In this document: positions 7,478-14,064 of the stretch, one piece after another
How the letters are laid out: every line of letters starts with the position of its first letter
How positions within the stretch are numbered: position 1 is the first letter of the stretch
Source of the DNA: SIG644 sp045613985
Lineage (GTDB): Bacteria; Bacillota; Clostridia; Oscillospirales; CAG-272
Direction of reading: 5' to 3'
Length of the DNA stretch: 41,855 nt
Assembly (NCBI GenBank): GCA_045613985.1
Contig: JAZLCA010000011.1
Location: forward strand, 1 to 41,855
Position numbers and translations under genes: made by a program
Notes under the pieces: generated by a model
Databases searched by the model: none
What the model saw: only the letters and a program-made list of their open reading frames with translations
Told to the model about the DNA's origin: nothing

Positions 7478-8938
7478 ATGGCTTCATCGGAGCGCGCTCA
7501 AAATCGCCAGCTGGCTCGCAACACGACGGCCTTGACGGTCGGTCGGCTGGGATCCAAGGTGCTGGTCTTTTTGCTCGTCCGCTTTTATACTGCCGTTCTC
7601 ACCAAAGAGGAGTTCGGCACGGCGGATCTCATCACCAGTCTGTGCAATTTTCTCATTCCTGTGGCTTGCGCGGGGCTGTCAAGCGGCTTTTTCCGTTTTG
7701 CGGCCGAAGCCAAGAGTCGACGCGAGTTAATAAGCGTCTTCAGTGCGGGGGCATCCATTCTTGCTATCACCTCCATGGGCTTTGCGCTTCTGTCGCCCCT
7801 ATTGTTTTTGATCCCCTATTTTTCAAGTCACGTCTGGCTGATCCTGCTTTACGTGCTGTGCGCCAACGTCCACTACTTTGTTACCGATTTCATTCGGGCG
7901 CAGGGCGATTATCGATTGTTTGCCATCCAGGGCATCCTTAACACCGCGTTGAATATCGGCTTAAATATGCTGTTTTTGTTGCCCCTTTCCCTGGGCGTAA
8001 CCGGATATGTGCTCAGCATTATCCTTGCCGACCTTGCCACTGCTCTGTTTTTGGTCCTCAAATGCCGTCTATGGCATTATCTGCGCCCCGGTGCGGCCGA
8101 TCGGGCCTTGGTAAAAGCGATGCTTCGCTATTCCGTTCCCCTCATTCCCGCCACGCTGTGTTGGTGGATCACCAACGTCTCCGATCGCTTTATGGTCACC
8201 TATTTTTGCGGTGAGGCCCAAAACGGTCTGTACGCCGCAGCTTATAAAATCCCCAATATTCTGACCATCGCCGGCGGCATCTTTATCGACGCATGGCAAT
8301 TTTCCGCCGTGGTCGCCAACCGCCGCGCCGATCATCGTGAAACTGACGAGGAGACCGTGCAACGCCGCCGCGCCCTGACCGCCTTTTTCTCCCGTATTTT
8401 CAAGGGCTACGGTGCTTTTCTCTGCTTGGGCGCGGGCGGACTCATTCTCCTGACCCGTCCCATCGTTTCCATCCTGCTGGATCTCTCCTATGCAGAGGCT
8501 TGGCAGTATATTCCTGTTTTGCTGTTAGCAACGGTACTGTCCGCATTCTCCAATTTCGTCGGAACGGTCTACATGGTCGAGTGCCGCGGACTTGCGACTA
8601 TGGTCACCTCCCTTATCGGTGCGCTGGCCAACATCGGTCTCAACCTTTGGCTGATCCCCCTCATGGGCCCCATGGGTGCAGCTATTGCGACCATGATCTC
8701 TTATTTTTTGATGTTCATCATCCGTCTGATCCACGCTCGCAGATTCATCCCCTTCCGCACGTCTCCCGTCTGGTTGGTTCTCAACGGTCTGTTCCTTGGG
8801 GCACTGTGCATCGTGATGACGCGCTCCGTTGGCGGATGGGTGTGGTACTCCCTTGGCCTGTGCCTGCTCCTATTTATCATCGACGCCCCTTTTCTCCTTC
8901 GAAGTATGCTCTCTATTTTGAAGCAACGAAAAAATTAA
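7478..8938 (+). CDS. Polysaccharide (Wzx-type) flippase
   Basis: This integral membrane protein of 486 residues has about 12-14 hydrophobic helices and the layout of the MOP superfamily (Wzx/RfbX/MurJ relatives). The N-terminus (NTTALTVGRLGSKVLVFLLV) and the repeated LIPATLCWW / SDRFMVTYF part typify the polysaccharide-export branch. It probably flips lipid-linked saccharides across the cytoplasmic membrane. GGGAGGTGAGAAC precedes the ATG. It is monocistronic and divergent from the ECF sigma gene; the next sugar gene is the GT8 0.7 kb downstream beyond rplS. Substrate is unknown, and a MurJ-like role in lipid II flipping cannot be excluded but fits less well. Confidence 0.85.
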   Translation: MASSERAQNRQLARNTTALTVGRLGSKVLVFLLVRFYTAVLTKEEFGTADLITSLCNFLIPVACAGLSSGFFRFAAEAKSRRELISVFSAGASILAITSMGFALLSPLLFLIPYFSSHVWLILLYVLCANVHYFVTDFIRAQGDYRLFAIQGILNTALNIGLNMLFLLPLSLGVTGYVLSIILADLATALFLVLKCRLWHYLRPGAADRALVKAMLRYSVPLIPATLCWWITNVSDRFMVTYFCGEAQNGLYAAAYKIPNILTIAGGIFIDAWQFSAVVANRRADHRETDEETVQRRRALTAFFSRIFKGYGAFLCLGAGGLILLTRPIVSILLDLSYAEAWQYIPVLLLATVLSAFSNFVGTVYMVECRGLATMVTSLIGALANIGLNLWLIPLMGPMGAAIATMISYFLMFIIRLIHARRFIPFRTSPVWLVLNGLFLGALCIVMTRSVGGWVWYSLGLCLLLFIIDAPFLLRSMLSILKQRKN

Positions 8939-8972
8939 GTCTAAAAACTTCAAAAAAAATGTCAAAAACCTA

Positions 8973-9001
8973 TTGCATTTTCAAAAAGAATGTGATATAA
9001 T
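8973..9001 (+). promoter_or_regulatory. Sigma-A promoter of rplS
   Basis: TTGCAT (8973-8978) and TATAAT (8996-9001) are 17 bp apart, giving a start near 9008 and a leader of about 90 nt. Confidence 0.82.
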
Positions 9002-9009
9002 GATTGCAC

Positions 9010-9095
9010 TTTGTGTGTAAGCGCATTTGCCGGCACGAAGAAAGGATGGTCCGCTGCATGCTCGCATGAACATCCGGATAATACGAGGAGGGCTT
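9010..9095 (+). ncRNA. rplS leader, candidate L19 autoregulatory RNA
   Basis: The leader of about 90 nt contains GGATG (9044-9048) paired with CATCC (9071-9075), with CATG/CATG arms inside. Firmicutes rplS genes often carry an L19-binding leader in this place. The match is by position and structure, not by a model search. Confidence 0.45.
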
Positions 9096-9099
9096 TACG

Positions 9100-9441
9100 A
9101 TGGATCTGATCAAAGCTTTTACAAACGAGCAACTGAAAACTGAGGTGCCCGAAATTAACATCGGTGACACCGTTCGTATCCACAACAAGATCGTTGAGGG
9201 TACCCGTGAGAGAATCCAGATGTTCGAAGGTACCGTTATCGCTAAGAACGGCGGCGGCATCTCCGAGACCTTTACCGTCAGACGTATTTCTTACGGCTGC
9301 GGCGTGGAGAAGGTATTCCCCATCCACTCCCCTAACGTTGTTAAGGTCGACATCATTCGTTACGGTAAGGTAAGACGCGCTAAGCTGTACTACCTGCGTG
9401 ACAAGATCGGTAAGGATTCCAAGGTTAAGGAAAAGAAGTAA
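9100..9441 (+). CDS. rplS: 50S ribosomal protein L19
   Basis: The protein has 113 residues, the family length (about 115). Diagnostic parts are the N-terminal start before IGDTVRIHNKIVEGTRERIQ, the FEGTVIAKNGGGISETFTVRR core, and the basic VRRAKLYYLRDKIGK end. L19 sits at the interface of the 30S and 50S subunits. CGAGGAGGGCTTTACG precedes the ATG. It has its own promoter, leader and terminator. Unlike in many bacteria, trmD and rimM are not next to it. Confidence 0.97.
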   Translation: MDLIKAFTNEQLKTEVPEINIGDTVRIHNKIVEGTRERIQMFEGTVIAKNGGGISETFTVRRISYGCGVEKVFPIHSPNVVKVDIIRYGKVRRAKLYYLRDKIGKDSKVKEKK

Positions 9442-9460
9442 TTCTTCCATACCGCGAAGA

Positions 9461-9489
9461 AAAAGGGACTGCTTATGCAGTCCTTTTTT
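9461..9489 (+). terminator. Intrinsic terminator after rplS
   Basis: GGACTGC and GCAGTCC pair around TTAT, flanked by AAAA and TTTTTT. Confidence 0.92.
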
Positions 9490-9515
9490 CATTTATTTGG
9501 CATCGGACGGTCAAT

Positions 9516-9574
9516 TCTACCACGAGTAGATAGCCCATAACGGCAAGTAGAGCCGTATCCCGGCAAGAGTAGAT
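9516..9574. repeat. AGTAGA repeat cluster upstream of the GT8 promoter
   Basis: AGTAGA occurs at 9525, 9546 and 9568, spaced 21 and 22 bp, two helical turns apart. TCTAC at 9516 forms an inverted pair with the first copy. The middle copy is part of GTAGAGCCG and sits in a loop between ACGGC (9540-9544) and GCCGT (9552-9556). The cluster ends 20 bp before the -35. A related cluster lies before degV. Confidence 0.55.
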
Positions 9575-9594
9575 GCGGGAAACGACACAGTTTC

Positions 9595-9623
9595 TTGACC
9601 TGGAGCGCACACCCATGTATACT
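9595..9623 (+). promoter_or_regulatory. Sigma-A promoter of the GT8-acyltransferase operon
   Basis: TTGACC (9595-9600) and TATACT (9618-9623) are 17 bp apart. The -10 lies inside an inverted repeat (9617-9641). Confidence 0.83.
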
Positions 9624-9641
9624 GTAACTACCACAGTATAC
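9617..9641. promoter_or_regulatory. Perfect inverted repeat over the GT8 transcription start
   Basis: GTATACTGT (9617-9625) and ACAGTATAC (9633-9641) are perfect 9-bp arms with a 7-bp spacer. They cover the -10 and the start point (about 9630), where a bound dimer would block initiation. It is likely an operator; a 5' RNA hairpin is the alternative. Confidence 0.6.
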
Positions 9642-9664
9642 ATCAACCGAAAGGAACTGTCCCC

Positions 9665-10588
9665 ATGCGCACAAAAAAAACGATCATTCCCCTCTTTTTC
9701 GCCGTAGATGACAACTATGCCCCCTATCTTGGCGTGGCCATGCGCTCGTTGATCGACAACGCATCGCCCGACTATCAATATAACATCTATATTCTGATCG
9801 ACCGACTGAACAAGGAGAACACGGCTATTTTGCGCGGCATGGCAAGGAAAAACGTACGGGTAGAGATGGTCAACGTCAAAGCCAAGCTGGACGCGCTGTC
9901 CGATATGCTCCATCTGCGCGATTATTATACCAAGACCACCTACTACCGCTTTTTCATCCCCGCCCTGTTCCCTCAGTACGAGCGCGGTATTTACCTGGAT
10001 TGCGATATCGTCGTCCGCGGTGACATTTCAAAGCTGTTCCATCTCCCCTTAGGCGACCGTATGCTGGCCGCCGCCCCCGAGGAGGTCATGCAGATGGTTG
10101 ACGTGTTCGGCACCTACGTCGAGGCGGTTCTGGATATTCCCCGCAACGAATACTTCAGCGCAGGCATTCTTTTGATGAATCTTGAAAAAATGCGCCGCGT
10201 GTCTTTGGAGAAGCAATTCGTTGAATTGCTCGGCCGCCGTACTTTTCGCGTGACGCAAGATCAGGATTATCTCAACGTGCTTTGCCGCGGCGACGTGTTG
10301 CTGACGGACACCGGTTGGAACAAAACTGCCGCCTATGAAGTCCCCCTCCAATTCCCCGTCAATATCATTCACTACAAGATCAACTGGAAGCCATGGCACT
10401 ATCGAGGCGTTCGTTTTGAGGATGAATTCTGGCATTACGCCGACAAAACGGTATACGCGCCTCTGTTGTACGCCCAAAGAGACGGATACGGAGAGGACCG
10501 CGTAGCCAACGACAACCTCCAGTACGATAATCTCGTCGCATTGGCGCTGTCGGACACCGAAAAAGCCAAAAACGGTATTCTTGTTTGA
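9665..10588 (+). CDS. Glycosyltransferase family 8 protein
   Basis: The protein has 307 residues and the GT8 layout: N-terminal IIPLFFAVDDNYAPYLGVAMRS, metal-binding D112-C-D114 in YLDCDIVV, and the C-terminal H236YKINWKPW244 box. GT8 enzymes are retaining transferases using UDP-glucose or UDP-galactose; the acceptor here is unknown. The predicted site is cytoplasmic or membrane-associated; no membrane helix is present. GAAAGGAACTGTCCCC precedes the ATG. It is the first gene of an operon with two acyltransferase-like genes, which suggests that the product is a glycolipid or an acylated glycan (inference). Confidence 0.88.
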   Translation: MRTKKTIIPLFFAVDDNYAPYLGVAMRSLIDNASPDYQYNIYILIDRLNKENTAILRGMARKNVRVEMVNVKAKLDALSDMLHLRDYYTKTTYYRFFIPALFPQYERGIYLDCDIVVRGDISKLFHLPLGDRMLAAAPEEVMQMVDVFGTYVEAVLDIPRNEYFSAGILLMNLEKMRRVSLEKQFVELLGRRTFRVTQDQDYLNVLCRGDVLLTDTGWNKTAAYEVPLQFPVNIIHYKINWKPWHYRGVRFEDEFWHYADKTVYAPLLYAQRDGYGEDRVANDNLQYDNLVALALSDTEKAKNGILV

Positions 10589-10602
10589 GAAAGGAGCGGA
10601 AT

Positions 10603-11469
10603 ATGAAGGAGCTTGCCCCCGATCGAGTTGCGGTATTGCGCCGCATTGAGGAATACGAGCGTCTGGGCTATTTTGACCGTGACGTTGAAAACGATCCTCC
10701 CACCCGTCCGCTTCGTCCGGGCGAGGTCGATTATACCTTAAAAAAGTTCTCCTCGCGTCTGGCCAGTGAAATTGCCAATCAGGTCGCCCGCCGTCATTTC
10801 GACGGATGCATCAAACGAGGCGAGCTGGTCATTCGAGAGGTGCGCGGGTTAGAAAATTATCTGGCCGTGGAGCATCGCGGTGTCATGATCACCGCCAACC
10901 ATTTCCACCCCTTTGACAACTACGCCGTTTTCAAAGCCATCCAAAAAGAACTGGGCAGAAAACGACTGTACAAGATCATCCGAGAGGGCAATTACACTTC
11001 CTTTGGCGGTCTGTACGGTTACTTTTTCCGCCATTGTAATACGCTCCCGCTTTCCGCCGACCATCGCGCCTTTCGCGAGTTGCGCGATGCCGTGGGGGTA
11101 CTGCTCGCACGCGGCGAAAAAATTTTGATCTATCCCGAGCAAGGAATGTGGTGGAATTATCGCAAGCCCCGTCCCCTCAAGCCTGGGGCATTCCACTTCG
11201 CCGCCAAAGAAAACGCTCCCGTTCTCCCCTTCTTTTTGACCATGGAGGACACCGAGCGTATCGGAGAGGACGGCTATCCCATACAAGCCATCACGGTGCA
11301 CATCCTGCCCGCCATTTGGCCCGATCCTACCCTGACGGTAAGACAAAATGCCGAACGCATGTGCGAAGAAAACTATCGTTGCTGGAAGGAAACCTACGAG
11401 AGCGTTTACGGTATTCCGTTGACCTATACAACCGCACATGGGGAGGAAACACCATGCTCTACTTGCTGA
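10603..11469 (+). CDS. PlsC-like lysophospholipid acyltransferase
   Basis: The protein has 288 residues. The HX4D catalytic box is H100FHPFD105 in ITANHFHPFDN; block III is the YPEQGMWW region (about 175-185) in place of the usual FPEGTRS; block IV is APVLPFFL. The family moves acyl chains from acyl-ACP/CoA or acyl phosphate to glycerol phosphates or other hydroxyls at the inner membrane face. The altered block III suggests an unusual acceptor. There is no clear membrane helix. Start 10603 follows AAAGGAGCGGAAT; an upstream in-frame ATG at 10585 overlaps the GT8 end. It lies 14 nt after GT8. Confidence 0.8.
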   Translation: MKELAPDRVAVLRRIEEYERLGYFDRDVENDPPTRPLRPGEVDYTLKKFSSRLASEIANQVARRHFDGCIKRGELVIREVRGLENYLAVEHRGVMITANHFHPFDNYAVFKAIQKELGRKRLYKIIREGNYTSFGGLYGYFFRHCNTLPLSADHRAFRELRDAVGVLLARGEKILIYPEQGMWWNYRKPRPLKPGAFHFAAKENAPVLPFFLTMEDTERIGEDGYPIQAITVHILPAIWPDPTLTVRQNAERMCEENYRCWKETYESVYGIPLTYTTAHGEETPCSTC

Positions 11470-12029
11470 TTATTTTCGGAGCCATGATCGTCATCATGGC
11501 AATCAACTCTTTTCTTCTGCCATCTCCGACGGCCGCTGAGATCGGACGCATCGCCCTGTCAACCTTGCTGGGTACGCTGTCCGTTATCGCATGGGACGGT
11601 GTTTTGGCCTTGTTGATCCGCCGCTGCCCTTTGTGGAGCAAGTGCTTTACCCCTGACAGCTTCGCCTTTCGCGTTTCCAAGCATGAGCGTAGCTTTTACC
11701 GTCGAATCGGCATTCAAAATTGGAAGGATTGCATCCCGGAGCTCGGGTTATTCACAGGATTTTCCAAAAGCGAATTTACCGCCCCCAAGGATCCCGCCTA
11801 TCTTGCCAGGTTTTTGATCGAGTCACATTACGGTGTTGCCATTCATCTTGCCAACGCGCTGTTAGGATTTTTGATTATTTTTCTCCCTTGGTGCGCTTGC
11901 CCTACCATCGCCATCCCCATTGCCTTGGTAAATATGATATTGAGCCTTTTACCGGTAGCGGTACTGCGCTTCAACACTGCCCCGTTGCTTGGCATTTATC
12001 TTAGAAAAATGGCACGAACTGCCAAATAA
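11454..12029 (+). CDS. CrtO-like putative acyltransferase, membrane protein
   Basis: The protein has 191 residues. Hydrophobic segments lie at about 2-20, 30-55, 125-147 and 150-170. The central part resembles the family named for staphylococcal CrtO (glycosyl-diaponeurosporenoate acyltransferase): YRRIGIQNWKDCIPE, then LARFLIESHYGVAIHLAN, and LRFNTAPLLGIYLRK near the end in place of QRYNRPRL. The similarity is judged by eye. The start at 11454 is set by GGGAGGAAACACC and overlaps the PlsC-like end by 16 nt, showing tight coupling. With GT8 and PlsC-like genes it suggests sugar transfer plus acylation. No carotenoid genes are in the window, so the substrate is probably not a carotenoid. Confidence 0.6.
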   Translation: MLYLLIIFGAMIVIMAINSFLLPSPTAAEIGRIALSTLLGTLSVIAWDGVLALLIRRCPLWSKCFTPDSFAFRVSKHERSFYRRIGIQNWKDCIPELGLFTGFSKSEFTAPKDPAYLARFLIESHYGVAIHLANALLGFLIIFLPWCACPTIAIPIALVNMILSLLPVAVLRFNTAPLLGIYLRKMARTAK

Positions 12030-12088
12030 TTCTGACGACACGTTGCGTCTGCGCGTAAATTTTGACGATTTCTCTCCATAAAATAAAC

Positions 12089-12122
12089 GGATGCGGAGCC
12101 GACGTTTGTCGATTCCGCATCC
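12089..12122. terminator. Bidirectional terminator between converging genes
   Basis: GGATGCGGA and TCCGCATCC form a 9-bp stem with an inner CGAC/GTCG pair. T-rich tracts follow on the plus strand (TTATTTATTTTA) and on the minus strand (GTTTATTTTATG). It separates the CrtO-like gene from the XRE regulator. Confidence 0.8.
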
Positions 12123-12129
12123 ACCTTAT

Positions 12130-12780
12130 TTATTTTACTCGCTTAAACAAGCGAGACCAAAGCAAAATGATCGCCTGTCCGGGTACACCCAAAACGTACA
12201 AAAGCCAAACCGGCTCGGTGCCAAACGTCATACAGGTAATATGGATGCAAGCCAACAAAGACCACATCAGAAAAGATATGATCCAAAAGTTTCTCCGCGT
12301 GTTGAACCAGATCGAATTAAAGATCAGCCAAAGAATACACGAAACGGGAACAGCGTACAAAAAAGCCAGCCAATGCTTGGTCTGCATAGGATCGGTCAAA
12401 CCGATCATAACGAAAGCGATGGTTGCCAGCAGCCATACCAAAAGCACGCTGACACCGGTAATATAAGCGTGCGTAAACACACTTTTGCGCTTGTTTTTTT
12501 CCTTTTCAGAAACTTCTTCCGCGCTTTCCAGCCAAATATGATGTTCCTCGGGATCATCATGCTCCGCACTCACCAAATAATCCATGGTGACTCCGAACAT
12601 ATCTGCGATGGTTTTGAGCACAGCAATATCCGGCAGCGATTCTCCCCGCTCCCATTTGGAGACCGCCTTGTCGGTATAGTTGAGACGCTCCGCTAGATCC
12701 AACTGTGTCATATTATTACGCCGCCGCAACTCTATAATGTTTTGCGCAACGATAGATTTCAAATCTGCCATTTCGGCCAT
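12130..12780 (-). CDS. XRE-family regulator with membrane domain
   Basis: The protein has 216 residues. The N-terminal XRE helix-turn-helix is at about 8-65: NIIELRRRNNMTQLDLAERL, then the recognition part YTDKAVSKWERGESLPDIAVLKTIADMFGV. After a charged linker (about 75-100) come four hydrophobic segments (about 105-128, 138-160, 167-186, 190-210). It is likely a membrane-tethered DNA-binding protein. Start 12780 is set by GAAAGGAGCGAGCA; an upstream in-frame ATG at 12831 adds residues over the ribosome site. It is divergent from degV and converges on the CrtO-like gene, so it is a candidate regulator of both operons. The signal is unknown. Confidence 0.85.
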   Translation of the reverse strand: MAEMADLKSIVAQNIIELRRRNNMTQLDLAERLNYTDKAVSKWERGESLPDIAVLKTIADMFGVTMDYLVSAEHDDPEEHHIWLESAEEVSEKEKNKRKSVFTHAYITGVSVLLVWLLATIAFVMIGLTDPMQTKHWLAFLYAVPVSCILWLIFNSIWFNTRRNFWIISFLMWSLLACIHITCMTFGTEPVWLLYVLGVPGQAIILLWSRLFKRVK

Positions 12781-12870
12781 TGCTCGCTCCTTTCTCTTCT
12801 GCTTTGGCACGTCATAACACACCGAAAGCAAAAAATATATCTTATATTCTCATTTATCATCAGTGAATGT

Positions 12871-12899
12871 ATTATATCACACTTTTTCCCCGCGCGCAA
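12871..12899 (-). promoter_or_regulatory. Sigma-A promoter of the XRE regulator
   Basis: On the minus strand TTGCGC (12899-12894) and TATAAT (12876-12871) are 17 bp apart. The leader is about 85 nt and A/T-rich, with no clear structure. Confidence 0.8.
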
Positions 12900-12952
12900 G
12901 AGGTTTGATTAAAATATCCTTTATTTTTCAATACTTTTTTGAACCACTCCAC

Positions 12953-13030
12953 CCCCAGTAGAATCGGCTCTACCGGGGATAGAATTGCGAAAAATTCACT
13001 CTACTGCGCCAGAAAAAACACTCTACTGCG
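12953..13030. repeat. AGTAGA/TCTACT repeat cluster upstream of degV
   Basis: A hairpin pairs CCCC and GTAGA (12953-12962) with TCTAC and GGGG (12969-12978), with one A-C mismatch. Next come GAATT/AATTC (12982-12997) and two copies of CACTCTACTGCG (12997-13008, 13019-13030) exactly 22 bp apart. CGGCTCTAC (12965-12973) is the complement of the GTAGAGCCG found before GT8. The cluster ends 16 bp before the degV -35. The rest of the 12,781-13,147 spacer holds only the two divergent promoters. Confidence 0.55.
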
Positions 13031-13041
13031 TATTTTCAATT

Positions 13042-13059
13042 GTGGATTGACTCATCCAC
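13042..13059. promoter_or_regulatory. Inverted repeat over the degV -35 box
   Basis: GTGGAT (13042-13047) and ATCCAC (13054-13059) enclose most of the -35, and a further GTGG lies at 13066-13069. It is a possible operator. Confidence 0.4.
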
Positions 13060-13075
13060 GCTTTTGTGGTATTAT
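13047..13075 (+). promoter_or_regulatory. Sigma-A promoter of degV-fakA
   Basis: TTGACT (13047-13052) and TATTAT (13070-13075) are 17 bp apart; the start is near 13082, giving a leader of about 65 nt. Confidence 0.82.
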
Positions 13076-13147
13076 AATGATGTTAATGAATGGATTGAAT
13101 GGGGCACTCTGCCCTTTTCCTCAATTAACACACAAGGAGTAAAATTT

Positions 13148-14014
13148 ATGGCATCTTATACCATCTTTACCGACTCGGCGTGCGATATTCCCGCAGCCAT
13201 CCTGCAAGAATGGAGCGTAGGCTGTGTAAGTCTCACCTTCCGTTTCAACGACCAAGACAAAGAATACGCCGACGGCGAAATCGCCAGCGGCGAATTTTAC
13301 GACCGTATGCGGCAAGGCGGCATCGCCAAAACGTCCGCGATCAATACGGAGAGCTTCAAAACAGCCTTTGCTGCTGAACTGGAAGCAGGGCGCGACGTGC
13401 TTTACATCGGTTTTTCTTCCGGCTTGAGCACCACCTACAATTCGGCTCGTCTGGCAGCGCAAGAGTTGTCCGAGCAATATCCGGACCGCAAAATTGTGAC
13501 CATTGATTCTCTTGCCGCTTCGGCAGGATTTGGTCTTTTGATCGCGCTGGCAACAGAAAAGCGAGACGAGGGCGCGGATTTGGCAACGCTTGCCGACTAC
13601 GTCACCTCGCTGATTCCTCGCCTCTGTCACTGGTTTACGGTCGATGACCTGGTGTATCTCAAACGGGGCGGACGCGTCAGCCCGACCGTCGCATTCGTCG
13701 GTAACCTTTTGGGCATCAAGCCCATCCTTCACGTAGACGACGAAGGACACCTGATCAACATGACCAAGGTGCGGGGTCGACGCGCGGCCATCATGGCTCT
13801 GGCCCAAAAATATGAGGAATTGCACGATCCCTCCGCATCGAACAGAGTCTTTATCTCGCACGGTGACTGTGAAGACGATGCCAACACCCTCAAACAAATT
13901 CTGCAGGAAAAATACGGTGCCCAGGTCGATTTGATCACCCCTGTTGGTACCGTCATCGGCGCACATTCGGGTCCCGGCACCCTGGCCTTCTTCTTTTTGG
14001 CCACCAAGCGCTGA
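13148..14014 (+). CDS. DegV-family fatty-acid-binding protein (FakB type)
   Basis: The protein has 288 residues and the DegV fold: N-terminal YTIFTDSACDIPAA, lipid-head loop FSSGLSTTYNSA (about residues 89-100), IDSLAAS, YLKRGGRVSP, and the terminal AHSGPGTLAFFF. By family it binds a free fatty acid and presents it to FakA for phosphorylation; the serines of SSGLS and the HSGPG histidine hold the carboxylate. The start follows AAGGAGTAAAATTT. It is first in an operon with fakA, and this pairing strongly supports FakB over other DegV roles. Chain preference cannot be read. Confidence 0.88.
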   Translation: MASYTIFTDSACDIPAAILQEWSVGCVSLTFRFNDQDKEYADGEIASGEFYDRMRQGGIAKTSAINTESFKTAFAAELEAGRDVLYIGFSSGLSTTYNSARLAAQELSEQYPDRKIVTIDSLAASAGFGLLIALATEKRDEGADLATLADYVTSLIPRLCHWFTVDDLVYLKRGGRVSPTVAFVGNLLGIKPILHVDDEGHLINMTKVRGRRAAIMALAQKYEELHDPSASNRVFISHGDCEDDANTLKQILQEKYGAQVDLITPVGTVIGAHSGPGTLAFFFLATKR

Positions 14015-14064
14015 TTTCACCCTTCGCTCCGTACGACGGAGAGACATTTGAAAAGGAGTTTCGT

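Noticed and set aside
9617..9641. LexA (SOS) box at the GT8 promoter
   Set aside because: The CTGT...ACAG core is of enteric type but has a 7-bp and not an 8-bp spacer, and Firmicutes LexA uses a GAAC...GTTC site.
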